DNA from: a virus
IMG/VR virus record: IMGVR_UViG_3300007771_000036
Coordinates: 1-20,785 of that record
Length of the DNA: 20,785 nt
Direction: 5' to 3' (one strand)
Within the stretch, counting starts at the first letter, position 1. Each line of letters begins with the position of its first letter. Position numbers and translations under genes: made by a program. Below are positions 13,787 to 20,554 of the stretch, piece by piece. The notes under the pieces are model-generated. The model did no database searches and was not told the DNA's origin. It was given only the letters and a program-made list of their open reading frames with translations.

Positions 13787-14521
13787 TCAGCCTCGCCCAC
13801 TCAGCCAGATGGTGGGACGGGCTGCCCGCCGGCTGTCCTTGCTATCCGCAAAGCCATCGTCATCTGCATCATAAGACATGGAAATACGGTGCCAGCCGAT
13901 GCCATAGAGCTTGCCGTACTGATTGGCCATCTCCAGCCATTTGCCTTCCCCTGCTGACATGTGGAAGTCAGTGAAAATTAGTTCCAGCGTCTTGAACAGA
14001 TGGACCTCACGGAAGGCGTGGGGATTGACCACCAAATAGGGTCTGTTGCCGTCACCGATCAGGCGGTTTTCAATCTCTGCCCAGGCTTCATCAAGGTACT
14101 GCTGGTAGCTCGTCAAAGAGCTTGGCCGAAGGTCAGCCAGATCGGAATGGCGCCGCGTCAGATCGTCGTCAGTGACCACCGGATAAAGGCGCCGGCGGAC
14201 CATCCCACCATCTGTGCGGAAGATGTGATCCACCCCATCGGGCATGGTTAATGACCACTCGACCAGCCACCCCGCCCCCAGGAGCTCAGCCGATAAGGTG
14301 GCGTTGGCCACGCTGTATTGGGCCACGTCACCGGACACGGTGACCGCGGCGGCGGTGACCACGGCCACATCACTGGCGTTGAATATGGACACGGTGCCAG
14401 AGGATGGCGCGGCTAAGGCACCATCCCGGTAGACGGAGCACTTGATCACATTGTCGCGGCCACGCTCCAGCCACTCAGGGCTGAGAAAGCGGGCCGTATA
14501 CAGTGTGTCAGTGGTGCTCAT
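13787..14521 (-). CDS. Head-tail connector/adaptor candidate with N-terminal beta-sandwich, 244 aa
   Basis: Residues about 8-100 are beta-rich and Ig-like (IKCSVYRDGALAAP, VSIFNASDVAVVTAAAVTVS, then WLVEWSLTMPDG). A linker (RLYPVVTDDDLTRRHSDLAD) leads to a helical C-terminal part (YQQYLDEAWAEIENRLIG, then LFKTLELIFTDFHMSAGEGK), of the size and character of gp6/gp15-type adaptors that sit under the portal. The end is Asp-rich (YDADDDGFADSKDSRRAAR). Position between the capsid genes and the tail terminator candidate supports an adaptor. The beta-sandwich in front is an extra domain. An alternative is a neck or fibre protein. The start at 14521 is three bases after the preceding stop. Confidence 0.55.
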   Translation of the reverse strand: MSTTDTLYTARFLSPEWLERGRDNVIKCSVYRDGALAAPSSGTVSIFNASDVAVVTAAAVTVSGDVAQYSVANATLSAELLGAGWLVEWSLTMPDGVDHIFRTDGGMVRRRLYPVVTDDDLTRRHSDLADLRPSSLTSYQQYLDEAWAEIENRLIGDGNRPYLVVNPHAFREVHLFKTLELIFTDFHMSAGEGKWLEMANQYGKLYGIGWHRISMSYDADDDGFADSKDSRRAARPTIWLSGRG

Positions 14522-14524
14522 GAA

Positions 14525-14668
14525 TCACCCCTTGGGCCGGTCCACGCGGGTGGCGGCCTTGATGGCTGAGGCCTTGGCATCCTTGGCGGCCTGGGTGCCG
14601 CCGGATTGGTAGGCGCGGCGGGTCATCTCTTCCACGGCCTGGCGGGTGGTGCGCTTTTCGTCAGACAT
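14525..14668 (-). CDS. Small hypothetical protein, 47 aa
   Basis: This short frame starts MSDEKRTTRQAVEEMTRRAY and ends AAKDAKASAIKAATRVDRPK, with a single final glycine. It is helical and highly charged, with no cysteine, signal or membrane segment. Its ATG at 14668 overlaps the stop of the upstream gene (8 bases) and it stops three bases before the adaptor gene. It fills an otherwise empty gap in a packed operon and reads with normal codon use, so it is probably real. Its function is unknown. Confidence 0.5.
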   Translation of the reverse strand: MSDEKRTTRQAVEEMTRRAYQSGGTQAAKDAKASAIKAATRVDRPKG

Positions 14669-15290
14669 TGGCGGCCACCTTCTTCTTGGTGCGCTTGCGC
14701 TTGGCTGGCTTCTTCATTGTCTCCAGCATTGCCGCGGCCTTCTTTGCGGCGGCCTTGCTTGCGCGGTCTTCCTTGCCATCCTTGGCAGCCAGGCGGGTGG
14801 CCTGCTGGGCCACCAGCGCTTCCTTGATGTCATCGTCCAGGGGCTCGATGTGGCCCGCGTCGATCAGGCGAAAGAGGAAATCTTTGTAGCCGTCCATGTC
14901 TGGCTTGATGATGACGCGGCCACCCACCTGTTTGATATCCACCCACTTTTCAAGGTGGACAGGGCCGCGGGTTCCAGCAAAGACGATGCAGTAGTCTTCC
15001 CCAATGGTGTCTGGATCGAGCACCACCCAGCCCGCCTGCCGGGCGTTTTCACGTGCGCCGGCCTCGGACATGTTGTGGCCGATCCCGTTGATCCCGGGCT
15101 CCAGCTTCATCTTGGAGAGAATCGGGCACCAATCGCCCTCAATGATCCCCCACCGGGTGGGGTGGGCCTTGTAGAGAAAGGCAGGCGCGGGCGGCAGGTT
15201 CAGGCGCTGGGCCTTGCCCTGGCGGCGCTTGACGGGCTCACCCTGGATTGTGCCTGAGCTTGCGGTGGGGGTCTTTGGATCAAATGCCAT
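14661..15290 (-). CDS. Conserved-position head protein with basic tail, 209 aa
   Basis: I do not recognise this protein, but it follows the capsid gene as many head accessory proteins do. The front part is Thr/Ser-rich and basic (TASSGTIQGEPVKRRQGKAQ). A compact middle (GIIEGDWCPILSKMKLEPGI, then VVLDPDTIGEDYCIVFAGTR) ends in a helical region. The C-terminal 40 residues are Ala/Lys-rich (ASKAAAKKAAAMLETMKKPA, then KRKRTKKKVAANV), like DNA-binding tails. The start at 15290 has GGGAGCAC as ribosome binding site. A role in the virion, perhaps DNA-associated, is possible. Virion location is inferred from position only. Confidence 0.55.
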   Translation of the reverse strand: MAFDPKTPTASSGTIQGEPVKRRQGKAQRLNLPPAPAFLYKAHPTRWGIIEGDWCPILSKMKLEPGINGIGHNMSEAGARENARQAGWVVLDPDTIGEDYCIVFAGTRGPVHLEKWVDIKQVGGRVIIKPDMDGYKDFLFRLIDAGHIEPLDDDIKEALVAQQATRLAAKDGKEDRASKAAAKKAAAMLETMKKPAKRKRTKKKVAANV

Positions 15291-15328
15291 GGGTGTGCTC
15301 CCTGTGGTGGCGTGTTTGTTTGTTTGTC

Positions 15329-15396
15329 AAAAAGAGGCGACCCAAGGCACTCCACCAAGGAGACCCAAGGGAGCACAGAGCCACCTTGGGCCGCCT
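15329..15396 (-). terminator. Terminator hairpin after the major capsid gene
   Basis: On the - strand, AGGCGGCCCAAGG (15396-15384) can pair with CCTTGGGTCGCCT (15347-15335) as a 13-base stem with one G-U pair, followed by C and five T (15333-15329). A second copy of the right arm, CCTTGGGT at 15370-15363, lies inside the loop and could pair instead, giving a shorter hairpin without a T-tract. It begins just after the capsid gene stop, so it may lower expression of the downstream genes relative to the capsid gene. Confidence 0.6.
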
Positions 15397-15405
15397 GGGA
15401 AAGGG

Positions 15406-16326
15406 TCAAGCGTCGGTGATGATGCTGACGCCCCTGGCGTCCTCAACGATGCCCACACCGACGTAGTAGTTGCCCACCACCTTGGTGAGACCACCGGATG
15501 CAGAGCGCTCGAATTCGACCACGATCTTGGTGCCCGCGGGCATCACCAGGTCACCAGCTCCGCGCACTGCGGACATGGCGCCATCGGCGTAGCCCACAGC
15601 CCCTTGGCCCCACATGCCGCCGGCCCTATCAGCCCCGGCATTCGAAGTTGGAACCTGCTGCGAGGTGAAAATATCCACCCCGTTGTAGCTACCGGAGTAG
15701 CCCTGGCCCTTGATGGCCAGCATTTCAGGCGTGGCAGGATCAAACTGGATGACGCCAGAGGAGCCACGAAGGGCACCCTGCAGATCGGTCAATTGGACCG
15801 GGTGGAGCAGGCAGAAATAGGGCCCGGGGACGCCAGCCAATGTCAGCGCAAACTGAGCATCAAACCAATTGTCCACGGTCATGTCCACGCCACTGGCGCC
15901 GGCGGTGGTGGTGAAGTCATCGGTGATGGCAGCCACCATCTCGGTGAAACGCATGTCAGCGGATCCGACCATCGAAGCAGCCAGGCGATCGGTGTTCAAA
16001 CCGAGGGTATCTGTCAGGTTCGCAAGGTCGCTGATCTCATACTGGAGGGCCTGGCGTGCGATCGTGATCGACGGGCTGGCATCGGTCAGCGCAGAGTTGG
16101 TGACGGCGGCGCCCTCAGCAATTGCGGCCATCTTGTCGCTGCCATCGAGGCCCGCCAGGGGCACTTCAAGAGCGGTCGATCCGCGGCCTGCGATGTCACC
16201 GTAGTAGGTGATCGCGGGGTGGCCCCAGAGGCCGGCACGGTCAGCCAGCGCCAGCTGGATGTCTTGATGAAGGATCGCGGACAGACGAAGATCGCCCAGC
16301 CCAGAAAAGAGAATTTCGTTAGCCAT
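15406..16326 (-). CDS. Major capsid protein, HK97-type fold (inferred), 306 aa
   Basis: The protein has the size, position and sequence character of a capsid subunit. The N-terminal arm is short (MANEILFSGLGDLRLSAIL). A helical and strand-rich body follows, with YEISDLANLTDTLGLNTDRL, MRFTEMVAAITDDFTTTAGA and WFDAQFALTLAGVPGPYFCL. The end has TKIVVEFERSASGGLTKVVG and YYVGVGIVEDARG, which fits the beta-rich P-domain and spine-strand region of HK97-fold capsids. There is no long N-terminal delta domain, and a separate scaffold gene lies upstream. The ATG at 16326 has only GGTG as a ribosome binding site, five bases upstream, which is weak for the most abundant protein. A candidate promoter precedes it. 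Confidence 0.78.
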   Translation of the reverse strand: MANEILFSGLGDLRLSAILHQDIQLALADRAGLWGHPAITYYGDIAGRGSTALEVPLAGLDGSDKMAAIAEGAAVTNSALTDASPSITIARQALQYEISDLANLTDTLGLNTDRLAASMVGSADMRFTEMVAAITDDFTTTAGASGVDMTVDNWFDAQFALTLAGVPGPYFCLLHPVQLTDLQGALRGSSGVIQFDPATPEMLAIKGQGYSGSYNGVDIFTSQQVPTSNAGADRAGGMWGQGAVGYADGAMSAVRGAGDLVMPAGTKIVVEFERSASGGLTKVVGNYYVGVGIVEDARGVSIITDA

Positions 16327-16453
16327 GGGAGCACCAGAATGGAATTGTGAAGTGGTTTACATCCACTCACCCTTTCCGCTGGTACGGGTGCGACCCGAGG
16401 CGAGAACAATCGACACCAACATAGTATCGCATTGGGTGATGCAGCGTCAAGAC
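16327..16453 (-). promoter_or_regulatory. Structured 5' leader of the capsid gene
   Basis: This 127-base gap between scaffold and capsid genes is the longest in the head module. It contains a candidate promoter (16421-16450), a 13-base inverted repeat CGGGT/ACCCG (16385-16397), and a small hairpin AGTGG/CCACT (16351-16367) just before the start codon. Such leaders can raise the stability or translation of an abundant mRNA. No open frame is seen in it. Confidence 0.5.
16421..16450 (-). promoter_or_regulatory. Candidate promoter for the capsid gene
   Basis: On the - strand, TTGACG (16450-16445, five of six matches to TTGACA) is followed after 16 bases by GATACT (16428-16423, four of six) preceded by TGC, an extended -10 arrangement. 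TACTAT two bases further on is an alternative -10 at 18 bases. The -35 box begins four bases after the scaffold gene stop. Confidence 0.45.
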
Positions 16454-17050
16454 CTACCCAAGCGAAGCCTTGATGGCTGCACGCTTCTCGCGGTATTCAT
16501 CCAGGGACATGTGGCTAATGCTCTCTGGGGTGAAGGCACCGGGGGCAGCGGTGTGGGGGATGGCCCCAGCGTCTGCCCGGGGTGGCGTGGCCAGAGGTGC
16601 GGCGGTGGCGGCGGGGGTCTCAGTGGCTGCGGCCACCGGAGCTGCGGCGGTGGGGGTCTCTGTCGCAGGCGAGGTGAGCAGAGCAGCCGCGGACCTGGGC
16701 AGGCTGTCCCGCTCGGCCAGCCAATCGGACACGCTCACGCCCTCTGGTGCCCGGCGGTCAAAGATGGCCAGCAGATCGGCCACGTCTTCAGGGTCACTGA
16801 CCCCGGCACCCATGACAGCCACAGCCCTGGCGTGGGCATCGCCCTGGGTGGCGAAGCGGCTTTCAAGATCGGCCAGCTTGGCCGTGAGCTCTTCAGCATT
16901 GGTGGCCGTGGTCGATGCATCAGCGGCGGCTGATTGTGCGTCAGCCAGCTCAGCCTTCAGGGCGCGGCGCTCGCTATAGACCTCATCGAATCGAGACTTG
17001 GGGACAGCATCTTCGTTGGGCTTTTCGCAGTGTGGGCAGTTGTAAGGCAT
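16454..17050 (-). CDS. Scaffolding protein, 198 aa
   Basis: The product is a helical protein of the right size and place, between portal and capsid genes. It begins with MPYNCPHCEKPNEDAVPKSR, a lone CxxC pair unusual in scaffolds. A coiled coil follows (residues about 25-75, SERRALKAELADAQSAAADA). A long Ala/Pro/Thr-rich low-complexity linker (TPTAAAPVAAATETPAATAA) comes next, then a short helical end (MSLDEYREKRAAIKASL) that could bind the capsid. Scaffolds guide capsid assembly and then leave or are degraded; no protease gene is seen nearby. The GGGAGCAC ribosome binding site precedes the ATG at 17050. Helix, linker and capsid-binding tail are typical of the group; exact homology is inferred. 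Confidence 0.65.
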   Translation of the reverse strand: MPYNCPHCEKPNEDAVPKSRFDEVYSERRALKAELADAQSAAADASTTATNAEELTAKLADLESRFATQGDAHARAVAVMGAGVSDPEDVADLLAIFDRRAPEGVSVSDWLAERDSLPRSAAALLTSPATETPTAAAPVAAATETPAATAAPLATPPRADAGAIPHTAAPGAFTPESISHMSLDEYREKRAAIKASLG

Positions 17051-17069
17051 GGGGTGCTCCCTTGGTGAA

Positions 17070-18785
17070 TCAAGCGATCGGGGTGGGGGTGAAGGTCCGG
17101 CCCACTGAGCCCATGATGGCCTCAGCGGTGACAGGGGGAAGGTTGAAGAATGAGCTGAGCATCTGCACGCCGGTTGCCCGCGGCAGCTGTCCAGCGCTCA
17201 CGCTGGCCACGATGGATTGAGCGGCCAGCACCTGGGCGCCATTCAGCGCGGTATCCTGCAGCTTGTCCACCCCGCTGCCCTCGGCGGCATCGGTGACCAG
17301 GGCCAGGGGTGCGGGCCCGCCGTTGATGGGCTCGACCTCTGGATCGTCTTGGGTCTTGATGGCGGCCAGGTCGGCCTTGGCCTGGGCTTCAGTCAGCCCG
17401 GGGTGGAGCGTGCGATATCCGGCCACCCGGTCCATCAACCCAGCCTCCAGCATTTCCACCACGTGCTTGCGGCGGCCCTCCAGCTCTTGGGCAGACAGCG
17501 GGATCTCTTGGTACACCACCGCGTAGCCACTTTCCGGCAAGCTCGAGCCATGCACGCGGTTCAGCATGATCGCCGTGAGCGAGATCAGCAGCGCGTCAGC
17601 TGCGGCAAACTGAGGCGCATAGCGGCGCTGTGCCTGGCGCTTGCCTTCATTGGTCAGCGCGATGGCGTAGCCGCTGCGGCTGGCGTTTAGCCGCTGGATA
17701 TCAGACGGGGGCACACCGGCGTCTTGGGTGAGCCTGGCCGCGTAGGCAGAGATCGCCCGCTCCAGGCTCTCGATGTCAGCGGCGCTCTGCCACTGGCCCA
17801 CCATGGGCTGCCCGGTCTCAGACACGCCATCGGCGCCGGACTCCAAGATCAGCACGCTGGCCGGGTCCGTGATGACCTCAGCGCGGCGGGCGTCGTCAGC
17901 ATCTGTGACGCCCAGGCCGGCGGGCACCAGGTTGGCCAGGTAGCGCTGGGGCCAGCTTGCATCCTTCAGGCAGTGAAACCAGAATGACCAGGCCACAGCC
18001 AAATTCAAACTGCCTTCCACCACTTCCATTCCTTCCCAGGCATCCCACAAGCGATCACCAGATCGCTGGGCGTGGAAGAGCACATAGGGCAAGACCGGGG
18101 TTCCATCGGCTTTGCGGTAGGGGTAGGCATCGCCCGAAAAGTCACCGCCCAAAACCTTGGTGGTGATGTCCTCACCCGGGCCCTTTCTGCCCTGCTGCTC
18201 GGCACGCACCACCTGGAAGATGGGCCTGGAAGGATCGCGGATGTCGAGCACATCCCAGCACCACGAAGCCTTGCCGTCCACTTCCCGTAGGCGCAGCTCT
18301 CGGATGGAATCTGGCTGGTCAGGCTGATCAGCCATGGCGGTGGCCACCACCTTGTCAGGTGGCACCGGGCGGAACCGCACCCCGCGCTCATCTGCGGTGA
18401 CCCGCACCAGGTACTCCCGGCAGCCAATCACACGGGCCTGCAGCCACTGGGCCTGAGCCCACAGGCCGCTGGCGACGATCTCGCCCTCTGGCCCCAGGAA
18501 AGCAGACACATCGGCCCGCTCCTCTTCATCATGGCGGATATGCGGCGGGCGGTCATACAACACCGCCAGCTCCCGGGCGATCACCCGGAATGGGTTGGAG
18601 CTTAGATCAAGCTCACCGTGCGCCGCGGTGCGCGTCGATCCCATGTGCTGGCGGTAGCGGTCCGCCAGGTCACCGCCCCAATTGCCTTCCAGCAGACGGC
18701 GGCGCAGGCGAGTGTGATCCCACCGGTCAGCCTCAAGAGGGCTTGATGGTGCGGGAATATTGGGGATGGGCTTGGACATGGACAT
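17070..18785 (-). CDS. Portal protein, 571 aa
   Basis: This is the dodecamer ring through which DNA enters and leaves the head. The size and position (directly after the large terminase, before the scaffold) are typical. Residues about 20-130 form the N-terminal region (DRWDHTRLRRRLLEGNWGGD, NPFRVIARELAVLYDRPPHI). A middle region includes SFWFHCLKDASWPQRYLA. A stem and crown region near residues 365-410 has LNASRSGYAIALTNEGKRQA, like portal families in which the long helix lines the tunnel. The C-terminal part carries EPINGGPAPLALVTD and a short helix. A GAGG site lies before the ATG at 18785, with MSMSK as the N-terminus; the second in-frame ATG at 18779 is a weaker option. Confidence 0.82.
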   Translation of the reverse strand: MSMSKPIPNIPAPSSPLEADRWDHTRLRRRLLEGNWGGDLADRYRQHMGSTRTAAHGELDLSSNPFRVIARELAVLYDRPPHIRHDEEERADVSAFLGPEGEIVASGLWAQAQWLQARVIGCREYLVRVTADERGVRFRPVPPDKVVATAMADQPDQPDSIRELRLREVDGKASWCWDVLDIRDPSRPIFQVVRAEQQGRKGPGEDITTKVLGGDFSGDAYPYRKADGTPVLPYVLFHAQRSGDRLWDAWEGMEVVEGSLNLAVAWSFWFHCLKDASWPQRYLANLVPAGLGVTDADDARRAEVITDPASVLILESGADGVSETGQPMVGQWQSAADIESLERAISAYAARLTQDAGVPPSDIQRLNASRSGYAIALTNEGKRQAQRRYAPQFAAADALLISLTAIMLNRVHGSSLPESGYAVVYQEIPLSAQELEGRRKHVVEMLEAGLMDRVAGYRTLHPGLTEAQAKADLAAIKTQDDPEVEPINGGPAPLALVTDAAEGSGVDKLQDTALNGAQVLAAQSIVASVSAGQLPRATGVQMLSSFFNLPPVTAEAIMGSVGRTFTPTPIA

Positions 18786-18794
18786 GGGGTGGCC

Positions 18795-20186
18795 TCACTT
18801 GAACTTGATGCGCACGGGTGCGCGGAATTTGTCTTGGATGATGGTGACCGCGGCATACCGAATGGCATCAATTGAATGTTTGTATTCATCATCACGAAAT
18901 TGCCAGTGCTTCAGGCTTCTGACGGCTTGCTTGCAACATGATCGAATGATGAAATTGTCCCGCTCCATGCACTCATGGATCACATTGCTGCCGTGGTACA
19001 CGCTCCACCGCGGCTTCCACGCTGTGCGGATGCGCAGGGACAGGCGGCCCGGCTTCATGTTCAACACGGCTTCAAGGCCCTTCATCAAGCGGGCATTGGA
19101 CATCTTGCCGCCATGGCGCTTCCCACCGTAGGCGCGATCCCCTACCCATTTGTCCACATGATTGTGGGTCATGCCATTGCGGTGGAGCATCTTGATCATG
19201 CCCCGGGCGTGGGCCTCTGGGCTGGCAGCTCCGGCCACGTACTCATCAAGCACGAAGATCTTGGGATATTGGCCGCTCTTGTCAACGGCCACCAGCACCG
19301 CCACCTGGGTGCCCGCGTCCGCGCCGTGATCAATGCCAATGCCAATCTGGTAGGGCTTGGCCCCATCGGGAAGATCAGGCAGCGGCAGATCGCAGATCTG
19401 TTCATCGGTGAAGGCCTCGAATACCCGGCCCTCGGTGCTGCCTTCCCAAGCGCCATCCACCCGCTGAGGGCGATCGATCGGCAGGTAAGACTTGGCCACG
19501 CGGTCGATCTGGGATTGAGCGAGCAGAGCACGGCCACCGATCGGGGTGGTGTTGGCCACGGTCAGCGCGGCCTGGTGATCAGTCACCACGCCCTCCTCCA
19601 CCAGCTTGCGAAGCCAGCCCACCGGCGCACCCACCGGGGTGATGGTCAGCCCGATGACGCCACCGGTTCTGAGCACCCGGGCCTGCAATTCTCCCCAGAT
19701 GCTTGGTGGGGGGGGCTCATCTATGAAGACCGCGTGGATGGTGGCAGATGCCAAGCCAAGGCTGCCCTGGCTGGTGGTCTTGATTCGGACAAGTGATCCA
19801 TTTTTGAAGAGGATGACCGGCACCTTCCCACGGTATCCACGGCCCGGGACATATTCGGTGTCGGGGTGCAGCTCGTCCTTCGGTGCCATCTCATGGAATT
19901 TCTTCTGCAGTGATTTGCTGCTTTCCCAGCTGTGGACCACGATCCAAATTTCCACCGGCACCTTGTGGGTGCTGAGGTAGGGGTGGGTGCCCGTTGCCCG
20001 CCAGATCGTTTCCGCAATTGCGGCGGAGCTCTTGCCGACCTGGTTTCCACCACGCAATAATTTGGCGGTGCTGGCATCGGATAGCCACGCATGCTGCGGC
20101 GGCGTTGGGCTCCAGAAATCCAGAGGCCGGCGGGCCGCACGGTCCTTCAGCTCAAAGGCCACGCGGGCGAGTTGGGGCAGGCCCAT
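18795..20186 (-). CDS. terL: Terminase large subunit (ATPase-nuclease), 463 aa
   Basis: This is the packaging motor that cuts concatemeric DNA and pumps it into the head. The N-terminal ATPase has Walker A GGNQVGKS at residues 46-53 and Walker B VFIDE at 153-157, with GLTITP at 179-184 as the coupling motif. The C-terminal RNase-H-like nuclease has GIDHGAD at 284-290 (likely metal-binding D286), VLDEY at 312-316 and SIDAIRYA at 438-445 (D440), all expected acidic residues. Length and layout suit the Terminase_6/T4-like group. It overlaps the small subunit gene (ATGA at 20186) and is followed by the portal, 9 bases later. The presence of both active sites suggests a working enzyme. Confidence 0.93.
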   Translation of the reverse strand: MGLPQLARVAFELKDRAARRPLDFWSPTPPQHAWLSDASTAKLLRGGNQVGKSSAAIAETIWRATGTHPYLSTHKVPVEIWIVVHSWESSKSLQKKFHEMAPKDELHPDTEYVPGRGYRGKVPVILFKNGSLVRIKTTSQGSLGLASATIHAVFIDEPPPPSIWGELQARVLRTGGVIGLTITPVGAPVGWLRKLVEEGVVTDHQAALTVANTTPIGGRALLAQSQIDRVAKSYLPIDRPQRVDGAWEGSTEGRVFEAFTDEQICDLPLPDLPDGAKPYQIGIGIDHGADAGTQVAVLVAVDKSGQYPKIFVLDEYVAGAASPEAHARGMIKMLHRNGMTHNHVDKWVGDRAYGGKRHGGKMSNARLMKGLEAVLNMKPGRLSLRIRTAWKPRWSVYHGSNVIHECMERDNFIIRSCCKQAVRSLKHWQFRDDEYKHSIDAIRYAAVTIIQDKFRAPVRIKFK

Positions 20187-20554
20187 CAGCCCTTGCCCTT
20201 CTTGGGCTTGGGCATCTTGATCACCTGCCCAGAGGCCAGGCTGTCCAGCGTGTCACGGAGCTGATCCTGAAGCATGGGCGGAAGCTGCACCACAGCATCC
20301 GCGATCATGTCCATCAGCTTGGCCGGGTCCATCGCATCCAGGGCATCCACCTCGGATGGCGGCGCCTTCTCTTTGATCTCCACTTCCAGCCTGTGCAGCA
20401 CGGCCACCGCAGTGGACTTGCCCCCATCGCGGCACTGCTTCAGATCGTCGCGCACTTCACTAAGCTTCAGCGCGTAGTAATCGCGATCATCCAGATCCAG
20501 AAGCTCATGACCCCGCACGATCTGCTTGCTTGTGCGCTTCAATGTCATGGGCAC
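20186..20554 (-). CDS. terS: Terminase small subunit candidate, 122 aa
   Basis: The product is a small helical protein directly upstream of terL with an ATGA overlap, as is usual for the DNA-recognition subunit. The start may be GTG at 20554 or ATG at 20548; neither has a strong ribosome binding site. The sequence begins with a basic stretch (TLKRTSKQIVRGHELL), followed by a helical region (YYALKLSEVRDDLKQCRDGG and VAVLHRLEVEIKEK), an acidic helix (DALDAMDPAKLMDMIADAVV), and a C-terminal basic tail (KMPKPKKGKG). No clear helix-turn-helix is seen. The role is inferred from position and size rather than a motif. Confidence 0.6.
   Translation of the reverse strand: MPMTLKRTSKQIVRGHELLDLDDRDYYALKLSEVRDDLKQCRDGGKSTAVAVLHRLEVEIKEKAPPSEVDALDAMDPAKLMDMIADAVVQLPPMLQDQLRDTLDSLASGQVIKMPKPKKGKG

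Noticed and set aside
16328-16334. GGAGCAC on the + strand at the capsid start
   Set aside because: It reads on the strand opposite the gene, so it cannot act as the capsid ribosome binding site; chance match to the motif.
15214-16350. 378-residue + strand open frame opposite the capsid gene
   Set aside because: Long antisense open frames arise easily in this GC-rich DNA; it covers the capsid gene, the post-capsid terminator and the leader, and has no convincing protein features.
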